Origin: Deinococcus aerius
GTDB lineage: Bacteria; Deinococcota; Deinococci; Deinococcales; Deinococcaceae
Direction: 5' to 3'
NCBI RefSeq assembly: GCF_002897375.1
Contig: NZ_BFAG01000007.1
Coordinates: forward strand, 173,082 to 237,081
Length of the DNA stretch: 64,000 nucleotides
Shown here: one piece after another, positions 18,715-26,911 of the stretch
Position numbering within the stretch: the first letter of the stretch is position 1
How the letters are laid out: the number at the start of each line of letters is the position of its first letter
Translations under genes and position numbers: made by a program
The notes under the pieces: model-generated
Told to the model about the DNA's origin: nothing
Seen by the model: only the letters and a program-made list of their open reading frames with translations
Databases searched by the model: none

Positions 18715-19376
18715 CGAATTCCCCCGACCGCGCCCTCATCGTTTCCGGCGGCTGGCCCGGCCACCAGCCCCTCAAATTCGCCGAACTCATCGGCGACATG
18801 CTCCGCGAGGCTGGCCTGGAGGTCACGGCCAGCGACACCCTCGACGTGCTGGAGGGCGCGGACGACTTGCGGACCTACGCCCTGATCGTGCCCAACTGGA
18901 CGATGGGCCGGATCAGCGGGGAGCAGAGCAAGAACCTGCGGGCTGCTATTGAAGCCGGGACCGGCCTGGCCGGCTTTCACGGCGGCATGGGCGACGCCTT
19001 CCGCGAGGACGCCGACTACCAGTTCATGGTGGGCGGGCAGTTCGTCGCGCATCCCGGGGGTGTCCGCCCGTACCGCGTGGACATGGGGCCTGCGGGGCAC
19101 GAGATCACCCGCGGGCTGTCCGGCTTCGACATCGAGAGCGAGCAGTATTACCTGCACGTCGATCCCTCCAACACCGTGCTCGCCACGACCACCTTCGACG
19201 GCCAGCACGCGCCCTGGACCGCAGGGACCGTCATGCCGGTCGCCTGGGTGCGGCGCTACGGGCAGGGGAGGGTGTTCTACTCGTCCATTGGACATGACCC
19301 GCGGGAATGGGAGAACCCTACCGTGGCCGAACTGCACCGCCGCGGCCTGCGGTGGGCGGCCAGGGTCCGGCCGTGA
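18711..19376 (+). CDS. ThuA-domain (trehalose-utilisation-like) protein
   Basis: A 221-residue class I glutamine-amidotransferase-fold protein of the ThuA family. Recognisable blocks are IVSGGWPGHQPLKFAELI, GTGLAGFHGGMGDAF, the conserved QFVAHPGG region, and GRVFYSSIGHDPREW. In rhizobia ThuA acts with the Gfo/Idh/MocA protein ThuB in trehalose, sucrose and palatinose use through 3-keto-disaccharides. Here too a Gfo/Idh/MocA gene follows immediately with a GTGA overlap. The chemical step performed by ThuA proteins is not firmly established. Confidence 0.75.
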   Translation: MTNSPDRALIVSGGWPGHQPLKFAELIGDMLREAGLEVTASDTLDVLEGADDLRTYALIVPNWTMGRISGEQSKNLRAAIEAGTGLAGFHGGMGDAFREDADYQFMVGGQFVAHPGGVRPYRVDMGPAGHEITRGLSGFDIESEQYYLHVDPSNTVLATTTFDGQHAPWTAGTVMPVAWVRRYGQGRVFYSSIGHDPREWENPTVAELHRRGLRWAARVRP

Positions 19377-20353
19377 GCCTTCGCTGGGGGTTTCTGGGTG
19401 CCTCCCGCATCGGCAACGTGCTCGCACCCGCCATGAAGGCGGCGGGGCAACGGTTGGTCGGCGTCGCGGCCCGAGACCCGGAGCGCGCGGCGGCGTATGC
19501 GGGAAAGCACGGCTTCGTTCGGGCACACGACACCTACGAGGCGTTGCTGAACGACCCCGAGATCGACGCCATCTACAACGCGCTGCCCAACGACCTCCAT
19601 TTCCCCTGGAGCGTAAAGGCCCTCCAGGCTGGAAAGCACGTGCTGTGCGAGAAGCCCTTCATGCTCAACGCGGACGAGGTGCTGCGGGTCATGGAGGTGC
19701 AGCGCCAGGCGGGCCGGGTGATCATGGAGGCCTTCGTGTACCGGCACCACCCGCAGTTTGGCCGGGCGCTGGCGGCCATAGCGCGGGGCGAACTGGGGGA
19801 ATTGCGAACCGCCACCGCCTACTACCGCTTCCGCATGACCAACCCCGGCGACTACCGCTGGAACCCCGCGCGGGGCGGGGGGGCGCTGTACGACGTGGGC
19901 TGCTATTGCGTCAGCGCGCTGCGCCTGCTGCTGGGCCGCGAGCCGCGCCGGGTGAGCGCCAGCCTGCACGACGTGGGCGGCATCGACGCCACGCTGGTGG
20001 GCTGGCTGGATTTCGGCGGGGGCTTCACCGCCCACTTCGATTGCAGCGTGGAGGCCAGCGGGGGCCAGCACCTCAGCCTGGTGGGGTCAGGGGCCACGCT
20101 GAGTCTCGACGTGCCCTACGGCTCGCACCAGCGGACGACGACCTTGCAGATCGGGGAGCAGACGGAAGTGTACGACCCCACCGACCCCTACGAGGCGATG
20201 GTCGCCCACTTCGCCGCCGCCGCGCTGGAGGGTGCCGAACTGCGCTGGGGCCTGCCCGACGCGCTGGCCCAGGCGCGGGTGCTGGACGCCCTGTTCGGGA
20301 GTGCCCGCACCGGGCGGGTGTTGGAGGTTCCCCAGCCGGAGCCACGGACTTGA
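19373..20353 (+). CDS. Gfo/Idh/MocA family oxidoreductase, ThuB-like partner
   Basis: A 326-residue NAD(P)-dependent oxidoreductase. It has the Rossmann motif WGFLGASRIGNVLAPA at the N-terminus and CEKPFMLNADEV carrying the catalytic lysine. FVYRHHPQF and RGGGALYDVGCYCV are typical of the glucose-fructose-oxidoreductase branch. The GTG start overlaps ThuA. It is the last gene of the tightly overlapping part of the cluster. It differs enough from the protein at 10168-11238 that the two probably handle different sugars or steps. A small hairpin (20355-20370) follows without a T-tract. Confidence 0.82.
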   Translation: MSLRWGFLGASRIGNVLAPAMKAAGQRLVGVAARDPERAAAYAGKHGFVRAHDTYEALLNDPEIDAIYNALPNDLHFPWSVKALQAGKHVLCEKPFMLNADEVLRVMEVQRQAGRVIMEAFVYRHHPQFGRALAAIARGELGELRTATAYYRFRMTNPGDYRWNPARGGGALYDVGCYCVSALRLLLGREPRRVSASLHDVGGIDATLVGWLDFGGGFTAHFDCSVEASGGQHLSLVGSGATLSLDVPYGSHQRTTTLQIGEQTEVYDPTDPYEAMVAHFAAAALEGAELRWGLPDALAQARVLDALFGSARTGRVLEVPQPEPRT

Positions 20354-20446
20354 CCATTCCGCGGGGAATGCCCACCCAGGATGAGACGTTAAGAAAGCAC
20401 GGGGAAACCCCGCCCTAACGCATAAACAGAAGCTTTACCCTACGGC

Positions 20447-20701
20447 ATGACGGACAATCGCAGCCACCTGGAGGACATCGAGCCCCTCGGCAAGTCGGTC
20501 GAGGAGATCGAGCGCGACAGCCAGAACCTGGTCAACCCCCCCGCGCTGGACAGCGGCAATGTCGGGGGCGACGTTGTGGCCGTCCCGCCCATCAACTCCA
20601 CCGGGACCTGGCCCGGCACGACGGGCCTGGGGGCGAGTACGCCGGAAGTCCCGACAGGACCAGTCCCCCTGCCCGGCCGGGATGAGGAACGGCAGCCGTA
20701 G
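20447..20701 (+). CDS. small hypothetical protein, 84 residues
   Basis: The ORF encodes a charged N-terminal half (LEDIEPLGKSVEEIERDSQN) and a proline/glycine-rich tail. No membrane segment or known domain is recognised. The sequence TACCCT at 20436-20441 lies five bases before the ATG, matching the -10 (TANNNT) placement of leaderless transcripts in Deinococcus; no good -35 is seen. It is spaced 93 bp from the previous gene and 99 bp from the next, so it may be an independent unit. Function unknown. Confidence 0.5.
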   Translation: MTDNRSHLEDIEPLGKSVEEIERDSQNLVNPPALDSGNVGGDVVAVPPINSTGTWPGTTGLGASTPEVPTGPVPLPGRDEERQP

Positions 20702-20800
20702 CGTGTTCCTCCGAATCCAGGTGTTCGGGAAAGCGTCACTCCCCCCCTGCTCTCCCCGAGGGGACCACTCCCGGGGGGCTCACGTCAGGGTGAGACAGGG

Positions 20801-22093
20801 GTGGTGACCGAGGCGAACACCGGGCAGGAAGGGGGGCACGGTTCCGGGAACGCCCCCCGGGTCCTGGGAGTAATCGAGGGCTTTTACGGACGGCCCTGGC
20901 AGGCCGGGCAACGCCGCCGCCTGTTCGGGCAGATGGCGGCCTGGGGCATGAACACCTACCTGTATGCCCCAAAGGATGACGCCTGGCACCGGGCGGTGTG
21001 GCGCGACCCTTATCCCGAGGCGGAGGAAGTGGCGCTGGCCCAGCTCGTTCAGGCGGCAAATGACGCTGGCGTGCAGTTCGTCTACGCGCTGGCCCCCGGC
21101 CTGGACCTGGACTGGGAGGACCCCGCCGACCAATCCGCGCTCCTGACCAAGCTGGGCACCGTCGCCCGCCTCGGGGTGAGGCATTTCGCGCTGCTGTTCG
21201 ACGACATTCCCCGCACCGCCGACCTGGCCGCCCAGGCGCTGATGCAGGCGAGGGCCGCGAACACGGCCCGGGGGCACCTGGAGGGGCTGGGCGCGCGCGG
21301 CCTGTTCCTGTTCTGCCCCACCGAATACTGTGCCCGGCGGGCCGTACCCAGCGTCGGCGAGTCGCCTTACCTGGCGGTCCTGGGCGAGCAGCTTCACCCG
21401 GACATCCTGGTGTTCTGGACAGGCCCCGAGGTCATTTCGGTGGACATCACAGCCGCGTCGGTGCGCGAGGTGGCGGGGGTGCTGCGCCGCCGCCCGGTGC
21501 TGTGGGACAACCTGCACGCCAACGACTACGCGCCGCGCCGCGTTCACCTGGGTCCCTACGCCGGGCGTCCCCTGGACCTGCGGGCGGAACTGTCGGGCAT
21601 CCTGACCAACCCGAACAACCAGTTCGAGGTGAACTCCCCCGGCCTCTTCAGCCTGGCGGAATACGGCGTGGCGGAGAGCCACTGGACGCCGGAGGCCTCG
21701 CTGGAGCGGGCGCTCGCGGGCTGGCTGGAGCAGTTCAATACCGCCGCAGAGGTGCCCGTGACCGCCAGTGACCTCGCCCTGCTCGCGGACTCGCTGTACC
21801 TGCCGCAGCGGGTGGGGCCCAGGGCAATGGCGCTGCACGCGGCGGCCCAGGCCCTGCTCGCCGGGGGCAGCGCTGCCCCCCTTTTCGAGGCGCGCGCCAC
21901 CTACCGACGGTTGCTGATGGCGCTGGAACGGGGAACGAACCGCGAGCTGCTGTTCGACCTCCACCCGTTCCTGGTCGACCTGATCGAGGAACTGAGCCGA
22001 CTGCTCAGGGAAGCCGGGCACCTCGACCCCACCGAGGTGAACGGCGTGCCCTTCCGGGGCGGCCTGGCGGAGCGGCTCACCCTGATCCGCTGA
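20801..22093 (+). CDS. GH84-family beta-N-acetylglucosaminidase (copy 2, O-GlcNAcase-like)
   Basis: A 430-residue GH84 enzyme starting at one of two adjacent GTG codons. Family motifs are VIEGFYGRPWQ, YLYAPKDD, the catalytic pair Asp134-Asp135 in LLFDDIPR, CPTEYC, VFWTGPEVIS, and LWDNLHANDY followed by LGPYAGRP. The last block is strikingly close to the equivalent part of bacterial and animal O-GlcNAcases as I remember it. It is an intracellular-type enzyme without signal peptide. It diverges clearly from copy 1 at 13097-14503, so the two may cut different GlcNAc linkages. It lies 99 bp after the small hypothetical gene and ends the glycan region. Confidence 0.87.
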   Translation: MVTEANTGQEGGHGSGNAPRVLGVIEGFYGRPWQAGQRRRLFGQMAAWGMNTYLYAPKDDAWHRAVWRDPYPEAEEVALAQLVQAANDAGVQFVYALAPGLDLDWEDPADQSALLTKLGTVARLGVRHFALLFDDIPRTADLAAQALMQARAANTARGHLEGLGARGLFLFCPTEYCARRAVPSVGESPYLAVLGEQLHPDILVFWTGPEVISVDITAASVREVAGVLRRRPVLWDNLHANDYAPRRVHLGPYAGRPLDLRAELSGILTNPNNQFEVNSPGLFSLAEYGVAESHWTPEASLERALAGWLEQFNTAAEVPVTASDLALLADSLYLPQRVGPRAMALHAAAQALLAGGSAAPLFEARATYRRLLMALERGTNRELLFDLHPFLVDLIEELSRLLREAGHLDPTEVNGVPFRGGLAERLTLIR

Positions 22094-22451
22094 ACTGTAG
22101 ACACGGCCAACTGGGCTGGGAGAGGCACCCCTGTCGTCCCGCCGGGTATGGCCCCCTTCGGGGCAGGCGTGCGAAAGGTGCTTCCCGTTGAACACGGCCC
22201 GGAAGGCGCCACTCCACGCCCGCGGGGATGCTCAGGGGGGAGGGGCCACGGCGCGCCGTCCACCCCACCGGACCCTCGCCCTCTTCCACTTCAACCCACG
22301 GACCAGGACCGTGTGACGGCCTGCGGTGGATTCTCGTAGCTCCGGGAGCCTCCCTGATGGGATGCTGGGGGTCTCCCTCCCCTGGACCAACTTAAAGTTC
22401 GCAGAAGACGAAAGATCTCCTCCGGGTATGTTCTCGGCGTATCCTGGGGAA
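22094..22451. other. spacer between GH84 gene and DNA polymerase
   Basis: About 360 bp without a convincing gene. Several G/C-rich short inverted repeats are present but no hairpin with a clear T-tract. The last 80 bases become less G/C-rich and end in TATCCT (22440-22445), a TANNNT -10 box six bases before the ATG at 22452; this is probably the polymerase promoter. No Deinococcus radiation/desiccation palindrome (TTATGTCATTGACATAA type) was found. Confidence 0.5.
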
Positions 22452-22511
22452 ATGGAACTTCGTGACCTTGGTTGGAATTGGACGCGGCATTCCCAGACCA
22501 CCTCGGGTTGA
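22452..22511 (+). CDS. short ORF or displaced N-terminus ahead of family B polymerase
   Basis: A 19-residue frame (MELRDLGWNWTRHSQTTSG) begins six bases after a TATCCT -10 box, as expected for a leaderless mRNA. It stops eight bases before the GTG at 22520 from which the polymerase can be translated. If one base were shifted near 22490-22508 the frame would run straight into GLRFEVTAPP of the polymerase. It may therefore be a leader peptide, the true N-terminus separated by a sequencing or real frameshift, or chance. Confidence 0.35.
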   Translation: MELRDLGWNWTRHSQTTSG

Positions 22512-22519
22512 GGTTCGAG

Positions 22520-24808
22520 GTGACCGCCCCACCCAACCCCATCGTCTTCGGGCATGATCCGACGCCCGGCATCGTCTCTGTCCATGCCGACCTCGGTGGG
22601 AGCGCGCTGGTGTGGCGGCGCACGGGGGAGGGAGTGGTGCTGGAGCGGGCGCGCTTCCGCCCCTGGCTGTACGCGCGTGACCTCTTGGATGTGGAACACC
22701 TCGGCGCGCGGCTGGTACGGGACGATGACGGGGCGCCCTTCAGCGTGCAGGAACTGCCCGGCTCGCCCGGCAGCCTGCGCTACCTGCTGGGCGCGCGGGA
22801 CGGGCGGGCGCTGCGGCGGGCAGTGCTGACCGGCGCCTGCCGCCGCCTGGGCCGCCGGGTCACCAGCCTGCACGACCTGCGCGGGTACTACGGGGTCGGC
22901 CCCACCGAGCAGTACCTCATAGCGTCGGGCCGGACCTATTTCGGGGGCATGACCTTCGACGACCCGCACCGCCTCCAGTTCGACTTGGAGACGACCAGCC
23001 TGAGCCCCGAGACCGGGCGCATCTTCATGGTCGCCGTGCGCGACAACCGGGGTTTCGAGGCGGTGCTGGAAGTCCGGCGGGCGGCGGGGGAACCGGACCT
23101 GATCCTGGAACTGCTGGAGACCATCCAGGAGCGCGACCCGGACGTGATCGAGAACCACAACCTCCACGCCTTCGACCTGCCCTTTCTGATTGGGCGGGCG
23201 GGGGTGCACGGGTTGGAGGTGAACCTCGGGCGCCCGGGGGGACCGAGCGGGGTGTGGCGGGTCCAGGACGGGCGCACCTCCCCCCACTGGGCCTGCGCGG
23301 GGCGCGAACTGCTGGACACTATCGACGCCGTGCGCCGCCTGGACCTGCCCAGCACGGGGCTCAAGGTCGTCTCGCAACTCTTCGGCATCGCCCCGGAGGG
23401 CCGGGTGTACCTGGAGGGGGACCAGATCGCGCAGACGTACCGCACCGACCCCGCCACTGTGCGGCGCTACGCCCTCCAGGACGTGCAGGAGGTGGACGCG
23501 CTTGCCCGGCGGGTGCTCGCCCCCTCGTTCGCGCTGGCGAAGATGGCCCCGAGGCCCTACCACCGCCTGCCCTACGCGGGAACCGCCACCGGGATGCTCG
23601 AACCCATGATGGTCCGCGCCTACCTGCACGCCGGGCACGCGCTCCCGGCTGACCCGCCCTTCGCGGACGCGCCCCACCAGGGCGGCGCCGTCCACCTCTA
23701 CGCCGAGGGCGTCCTGCCCCGGGTGGTCAAGGCCGACATCGCCAGCATGTATCCCAGCCTGATCCGCGCCGAGGGGATAGGCCCCGCGTGTGATCCCCTC
23801 GGGGTCTTCCTGCACCTGATGAACCACCTCACCGCCCTGCGGCTGCACCACAAGGCCGCCGCGCGGAGGGGCGACCCCGGCGAACACGACGCCATGCAGA
23901 GCGCGATGAAGCTCGTCGTGAATTCGGGCTACGGCTACCTGGGGGCCGGAAGGCTCGCCCTCTTCGCCGACCGGGAGGCCGCCGACCGCATCACCCGGCG
24001 GGGCCGCGAGGTGCTGGGCCAGGTGGTCCGTGCCCTGCAGGAGCGGGGCGTGACGCTGATCGAGGCGGACACCGACGGCGTGTTCTTCTCCACCCCCGAG
24101 GGCTGGACGGAGGCGGACGAGCGGGGGCTCATCGCCGAGGTGGACGCCCTGTTGCCGGACGGGGTGTCGCTGGAGTTCGACGGGCGAGCGAGGGCCATGC
24201 TCAGCCACGAGGTCAAGAACTATGCCCTCCTGCGGTACGACGGGCGGCTGGAACTGCGCGGCGCCGCCTTCGAGTCCAGCCGGACGGAGGCGTACGGCCG
24301 GGCCTTCCTGCACCGTGCGCTACGGTGTCTGCTGTCCGGCGACGTGCCGGGGGTGCGGGTGGCGTACCTCGACACCCTGCGCGCCCTGGCTGACCACGCC
24401 TTTACGAACGCGGACGTGGCGAGCCGGGTGCGCCTGACCAAGACCCCGGAGGCCTATGCAGCCACCCGCTCCGCCCGGCGGGAGGCCGCCTACGAGGCGC
24501 TACATGGGCTAGGCCGGACCTGGCGGGCCGGGGAACGGGTGACCCTGTACCACCGGGCGGGCGTCGGTCTGGTGCCGCTCGACACCAACCCGGGGGGCCG
24601 GGATTACGACGTGGGCCACTACGCGGCGTGTCTGGTGAGCGCCTACGCCACCCGGCTCCGCAAGGGGCTGCGGCCCGAGGACTACCGCCAACTCTTCGAG
24701 GCCGGGGGCCAGCCGGGCCTCTTCGACCAGCCCTTCGAGACCATGCTGCCAATCTGGACACCCGCCGGGTTCAGCGAACGGGAGGTTCGTCCTCCCGCAC
24801 CAGGATGA
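22520..24808 (+). CDS. polB: DNA polymerase, family B
   Basis: A 762-residue family B DNA polymerase if the GTG with GAGG six bases upstream is used; a TTG at 22472 would add 16 residues. The 3'-5' exonuclease motif I is FDLETTSL (Asp155, Glu157). Polymerase motif A is DIASMYPSLI (Asp406), motif B KLVVNSGYGYLG, and motif C EADTDGVF (Asp517, Asp519), with glycine where many families have serine. Length and motifs agree with the bacterial Pol II-like group, which serves in damage tolerance and restart. It converges with lutC, the two coding regions overlapping by 38 bp tail to tail. The N-terminus is uncertain. Confidence 0.85.
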   Translation: MTAPPNPIVFGHDPTPGIVSVHADLGGSALVWRRTGEGVVLERARFRPWLYARDLLDVEHLGARLVRDDDGAPFSVQELPGSPGSLRYLLGARDGRALRRAVLTGACRRLGRRVTSLHDLRGYYGVGPTEQYLIASGRTYFGGMTFDDPHRLQFDLETTSLSPETGRIFMVAVRDNRGFEAVLEVRRAAGEPDLILELLETIQERDPDVIENHNLHAFDLPFLIGRAGVHGLEVNLGRPGGPSGVWRVQDGRTSPHWACAGRELLDTIDAVRRLDLPSTGLKVVSQLFGIAPEGRVYLEGDQIAQTYRTDPATVRRYALQDVQEVDALARRVLAPSFALAKMAPRPYHRLPYAGTATGMLEPMMVRAYLHAGHALPADPPFADAPHQGGAVHLYAEGVLPRVVKADIASMYPSLIRAEGIGPACDPLGVFLHLMNHLTALRLHHKAAARRGDPGEHDAMQSAMKLVVNSGYGYLGAGRLALFADREAADRITRRGREVLGQVVRALQERGVTLIEADTDGVFFSTPEGWTEADERGLIAEVDALLPDGVSLEFDGRARAMLSHEVKNYALLRYDGRLELRGAAFESSRTEAYGRAFLHRALRCLLSGDVPGVRVAYLDTLRALADHAFTNADVASRVRLTKTPEAYAATRSARREAAYEALHGLGRTWRAGERVTLYHRAGVGLVPLDTNPGGRDYDVGHYAACLVSAYATRLRKGLRPEDYRQLFEAGGQPGLFDQPFETMLPIWTPAGFSEREVRPPAPG

Positions 24809-25415
24809 GGTCGAGGACGCGGGGGCCGTGAACGCCCTCCACCCGGCTGAGTTCGATGTCCGAGGTCGCGCTCGGCCCGCTGATCCAGGTCAGGGGACGG
24901 CCCGCCCGGACGCTGCCCTCCAGCCGCGCGACCGCCTCCGGCACGCTGTCCACCACCTGCGCCTCCCGCACGATGCACACGTGATGATCGGGCACGAGGG
25001 TCAGCGCCCGCCGCCCCTGCCCCGGCCCGTGGTCGAGGACGACCGTGCCAGTCTCCGCGATAGCGACTGCCATGCCCGTCACCACCGCGTCGAACGCCGT
25101 CAGGTCCGTGACGCCGGGCTCGTCGGGGGTGAAGGATAGGTCGGCGGGCAGCCATTCCGAGGGCAGGTCGGGCGGAATGACCACATGCCCGCTTCCACGA
25201 GCCGCCAGAACATTTTGGACGGCCTCCCGCAGCTCCCCCGCGCCCACCCGCACGACATTCGCCCGGTACTCGGCGGCGTGTTCGGCAAACTGCTCGACGA
25301 CTTCCCCGTGGGGGCGGGAGGAGGGGCGAACGGGGGCGCGGACGAGGGGCTCGGCTTCCCTTGCCCCCACGCGGTTGATGCGCGTCAGGATCTCCAGCCT
25401 GGCCTCGGCGCTCAC
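24771..25415 (-). CDS. lutC: lactate utilisation protein C (LUD domain)
   Basis: A 214-residue LutC/YkgG-type LUD-domain protein, the third component of the LutABC L-lactate-oxidising complex. Typical blocks are GMAVAIAETGTVVLDHG and ALTLVPDHHVCIVREAQVV, and the C-terminal TWISGPSATSDIELSRVEG. It begins in a 4-bp overlap with lutB. It is the last gene of the leftward rhamnose-lactate unit. It overlaps the end of the convergent polymerase gene by 38 bp, leaving no room for a separate intergenic terminator. Confidence 0.9.
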   Translation of the reverse strand: MSAEARLEILTRINRVGAREAEPLVRAPVRPSSRPHGEVVEQFAEHAAEYRANVVRVGAGELREAVQNVLAARGSGHVVIPPDLPSEWLPADLSFTPDEPGVTDLTAFDAVVTGMAVAIAETGTVVLDHGPGQGRRALTLVPDHHVCIVREAQVVDSVPEAVARLEGSVRAGRPLTWISGPSATSDIELSRVEGVHGPRVLDLILVREDEPPVR

Positions 25416-26911
25416 AGGGGCACCCCGTCCTCACGCTGGGGGGCGATGGGCTCGCCCTCGCTCGTCTGCGCGTCGCCGTCGGTTCCCCGCATCTCCGGGG
25501 CGGGGCGTTTCCTCCACCATTCGCGGAAGGACTGCGCGGCGATGGGCGGCAGGTCGCGGGACTCGGTCCAGCCCCCCAGCATCCCCGGCAGGGCGTGGAT
25601 GGCCCCGTTCCTCACCAGCGGTCCCTGCCCCATGCGTGCCAGTTTGATCGCCCCCTCGAAGCGGTGCGGCTCGCTCATCACCCAGGCGGCGGTCTTGAAC
25701 GCTATCGCCTCGGCACTCAGGGGTTTTTCTTCCGTGATCTTGCCGCGCAGGTACAGCAGCACCTCGGGAATATTGATCTTCACCGGGCAGGCGTCGTAAC
25801 ACGCGCCGCACAGACTGCTCGCCCAGGGCAGGGTGTTCGCATTCTTGTCCTCCAGGTGCAGCAGTTGCGGGGTGAGGATCGCGCCGATGGGGCCGGGGTA
25901 CACGCTCCCGTAGGCGTGCCCGCCCGCCCGCTCGTACACCGGGCACACGTTCAGGCACGCCGAGCAGCGGATGCAGCGCAGCGTCTGCCGTCCGACCTCG
26001 TCCGCCAGCACGTCCGTCCGCCCGTTGTCGAGCAGGACGAGGTGGAATTCCCGCGGCCCGTCGCCCGGCGTGACGCCCGACCAGAAGGAGGTGTAGGGGT
26101 TCATGCGCTCGGCGGTGGAGGAGCGCGGCAGGAGGCGCAGGAACACGGCCATGTCCTGCCACGTCGGCAACACCTTCTCCAGGCCCATGACGCTGATGAG
26201 CACCTCGGGCATCGTCAGGCACATCCGGCCGTTGCCCTCGGACTCCACGATGCAGACGGTGCCGCTCTCAGCGACCGCGAAGTTGGCGCCCGAGACGGCC
26301 ACCTTCGTCGTCAGGAACTTTTCGCGCAGGTAGAGACGGGCGGCCTCGGCAAGCTGTTTCGGCTCGTCCGTCAGCCCCTCCGCGCCGAGCTTGCGGCGGA
26401 ACAGCTCGCGGATTTCGGCCCGGTTGCGGTGGATCGCCGGGACGAGGATGTGGCTGGGGCGGTCCTCGGCGAGTTGCACGATGAGTTCCGCGAGGTCGGT
26501 CTCGATGGCGTGGATGCCGCGCTCCGCGAGCCCCGCGTTGAGTTCGATCTCGTCCGTGGTGATGGACTTGACCTTGATGACCTCCCGAGCCCCGTGCGAG
26601 GCGGCGATGTCCGCGATGATCCCCCGCGCCTCCGCCGCGTCCCGCGCCCAGTGGACCTGCCCGCCACGGCGCTTGACACTCGCCTCCAGGTCCAGCAGAT
26701 AGTCGCCCAGATTCGCCAGCACATGGTCCTTGAGGGCCGCGCCCTCGTCCCGCAATTCCTCCCAGTTCGGCAATTCGGAGACGGCCCGGAGCCGCTTTTC
26801 CCGGATGGTGGTCGTCGCGTGCCCCAGGTTGCGGCGCATCTGCGCGTTTGCCAGGGTGACCCGGGCGGCCTCCTGAAAGGACTGACGGGGAACGATGCCC
26901 CCGGCGCTCAC
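25412..26911 (-). CDS. lutB: lactate utilisation protein B, iron-sulfur LUD protein
   Basis: A 499-residue protein starting at the GTG in the GTGA overlap with lutA; the longer open frame upstream is only the antisense of lutA. The N-terminal LUD domain holds VSGANFAVAESGTVCIVESE. The ferredoxin-like part carries two cysteine clusters, CIRCSACLNVCPVY (about residue 313) and CGACYDACPVKINIP (about 367), for two [4Fe-4S] centres. It is the electron-transfer core of LutABC, which oxidises L-lactate to pyruvate in the cytoplasm or at the membrane face. Confidence 0.92.
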   Translation of the reverse strand: MSAGGIVPRQSFQEAARVTLANAQMRRNLGHATTTIREKRLRAVSELPNWEELRDEGAALKDHVLANLGDYLLDLEASVKRRGGQVHWARDAAEARGIIADIAASHGAREVIKVKSITTDEIELNAGLAERGIHAIETDLAELIVQLAEDRPSHILVPAIHRNRAEIRELFRRKLGAEGLTDEPKQLAEAARLYLREKFLTTKVAVSGANFAVAESGTVCIVESEGNGRMCLTMPEVLISVMGLEKVLPTWQDMAVFLRLLPRSSTAERMNPYTSFWSGVTPGDGPREFHLVLLDNGRTDVLADEVGRQTLRCIRCSACLNVCPVYERAGGHAYGSVYPGPIGAILTPQLLHLEDKNANTLPWASSLCGACYDACPVKINIPEVLLYLRGKITEEKPLSAEAIAFKTAAWVMSEPHRFEGAIKLARMGQGPLVRNGAIHALPGMLGGWTESRDLPPIAAQSFREWWRKRPAPEMRGTDGDAQTSEGEPIAPQREDGVPL

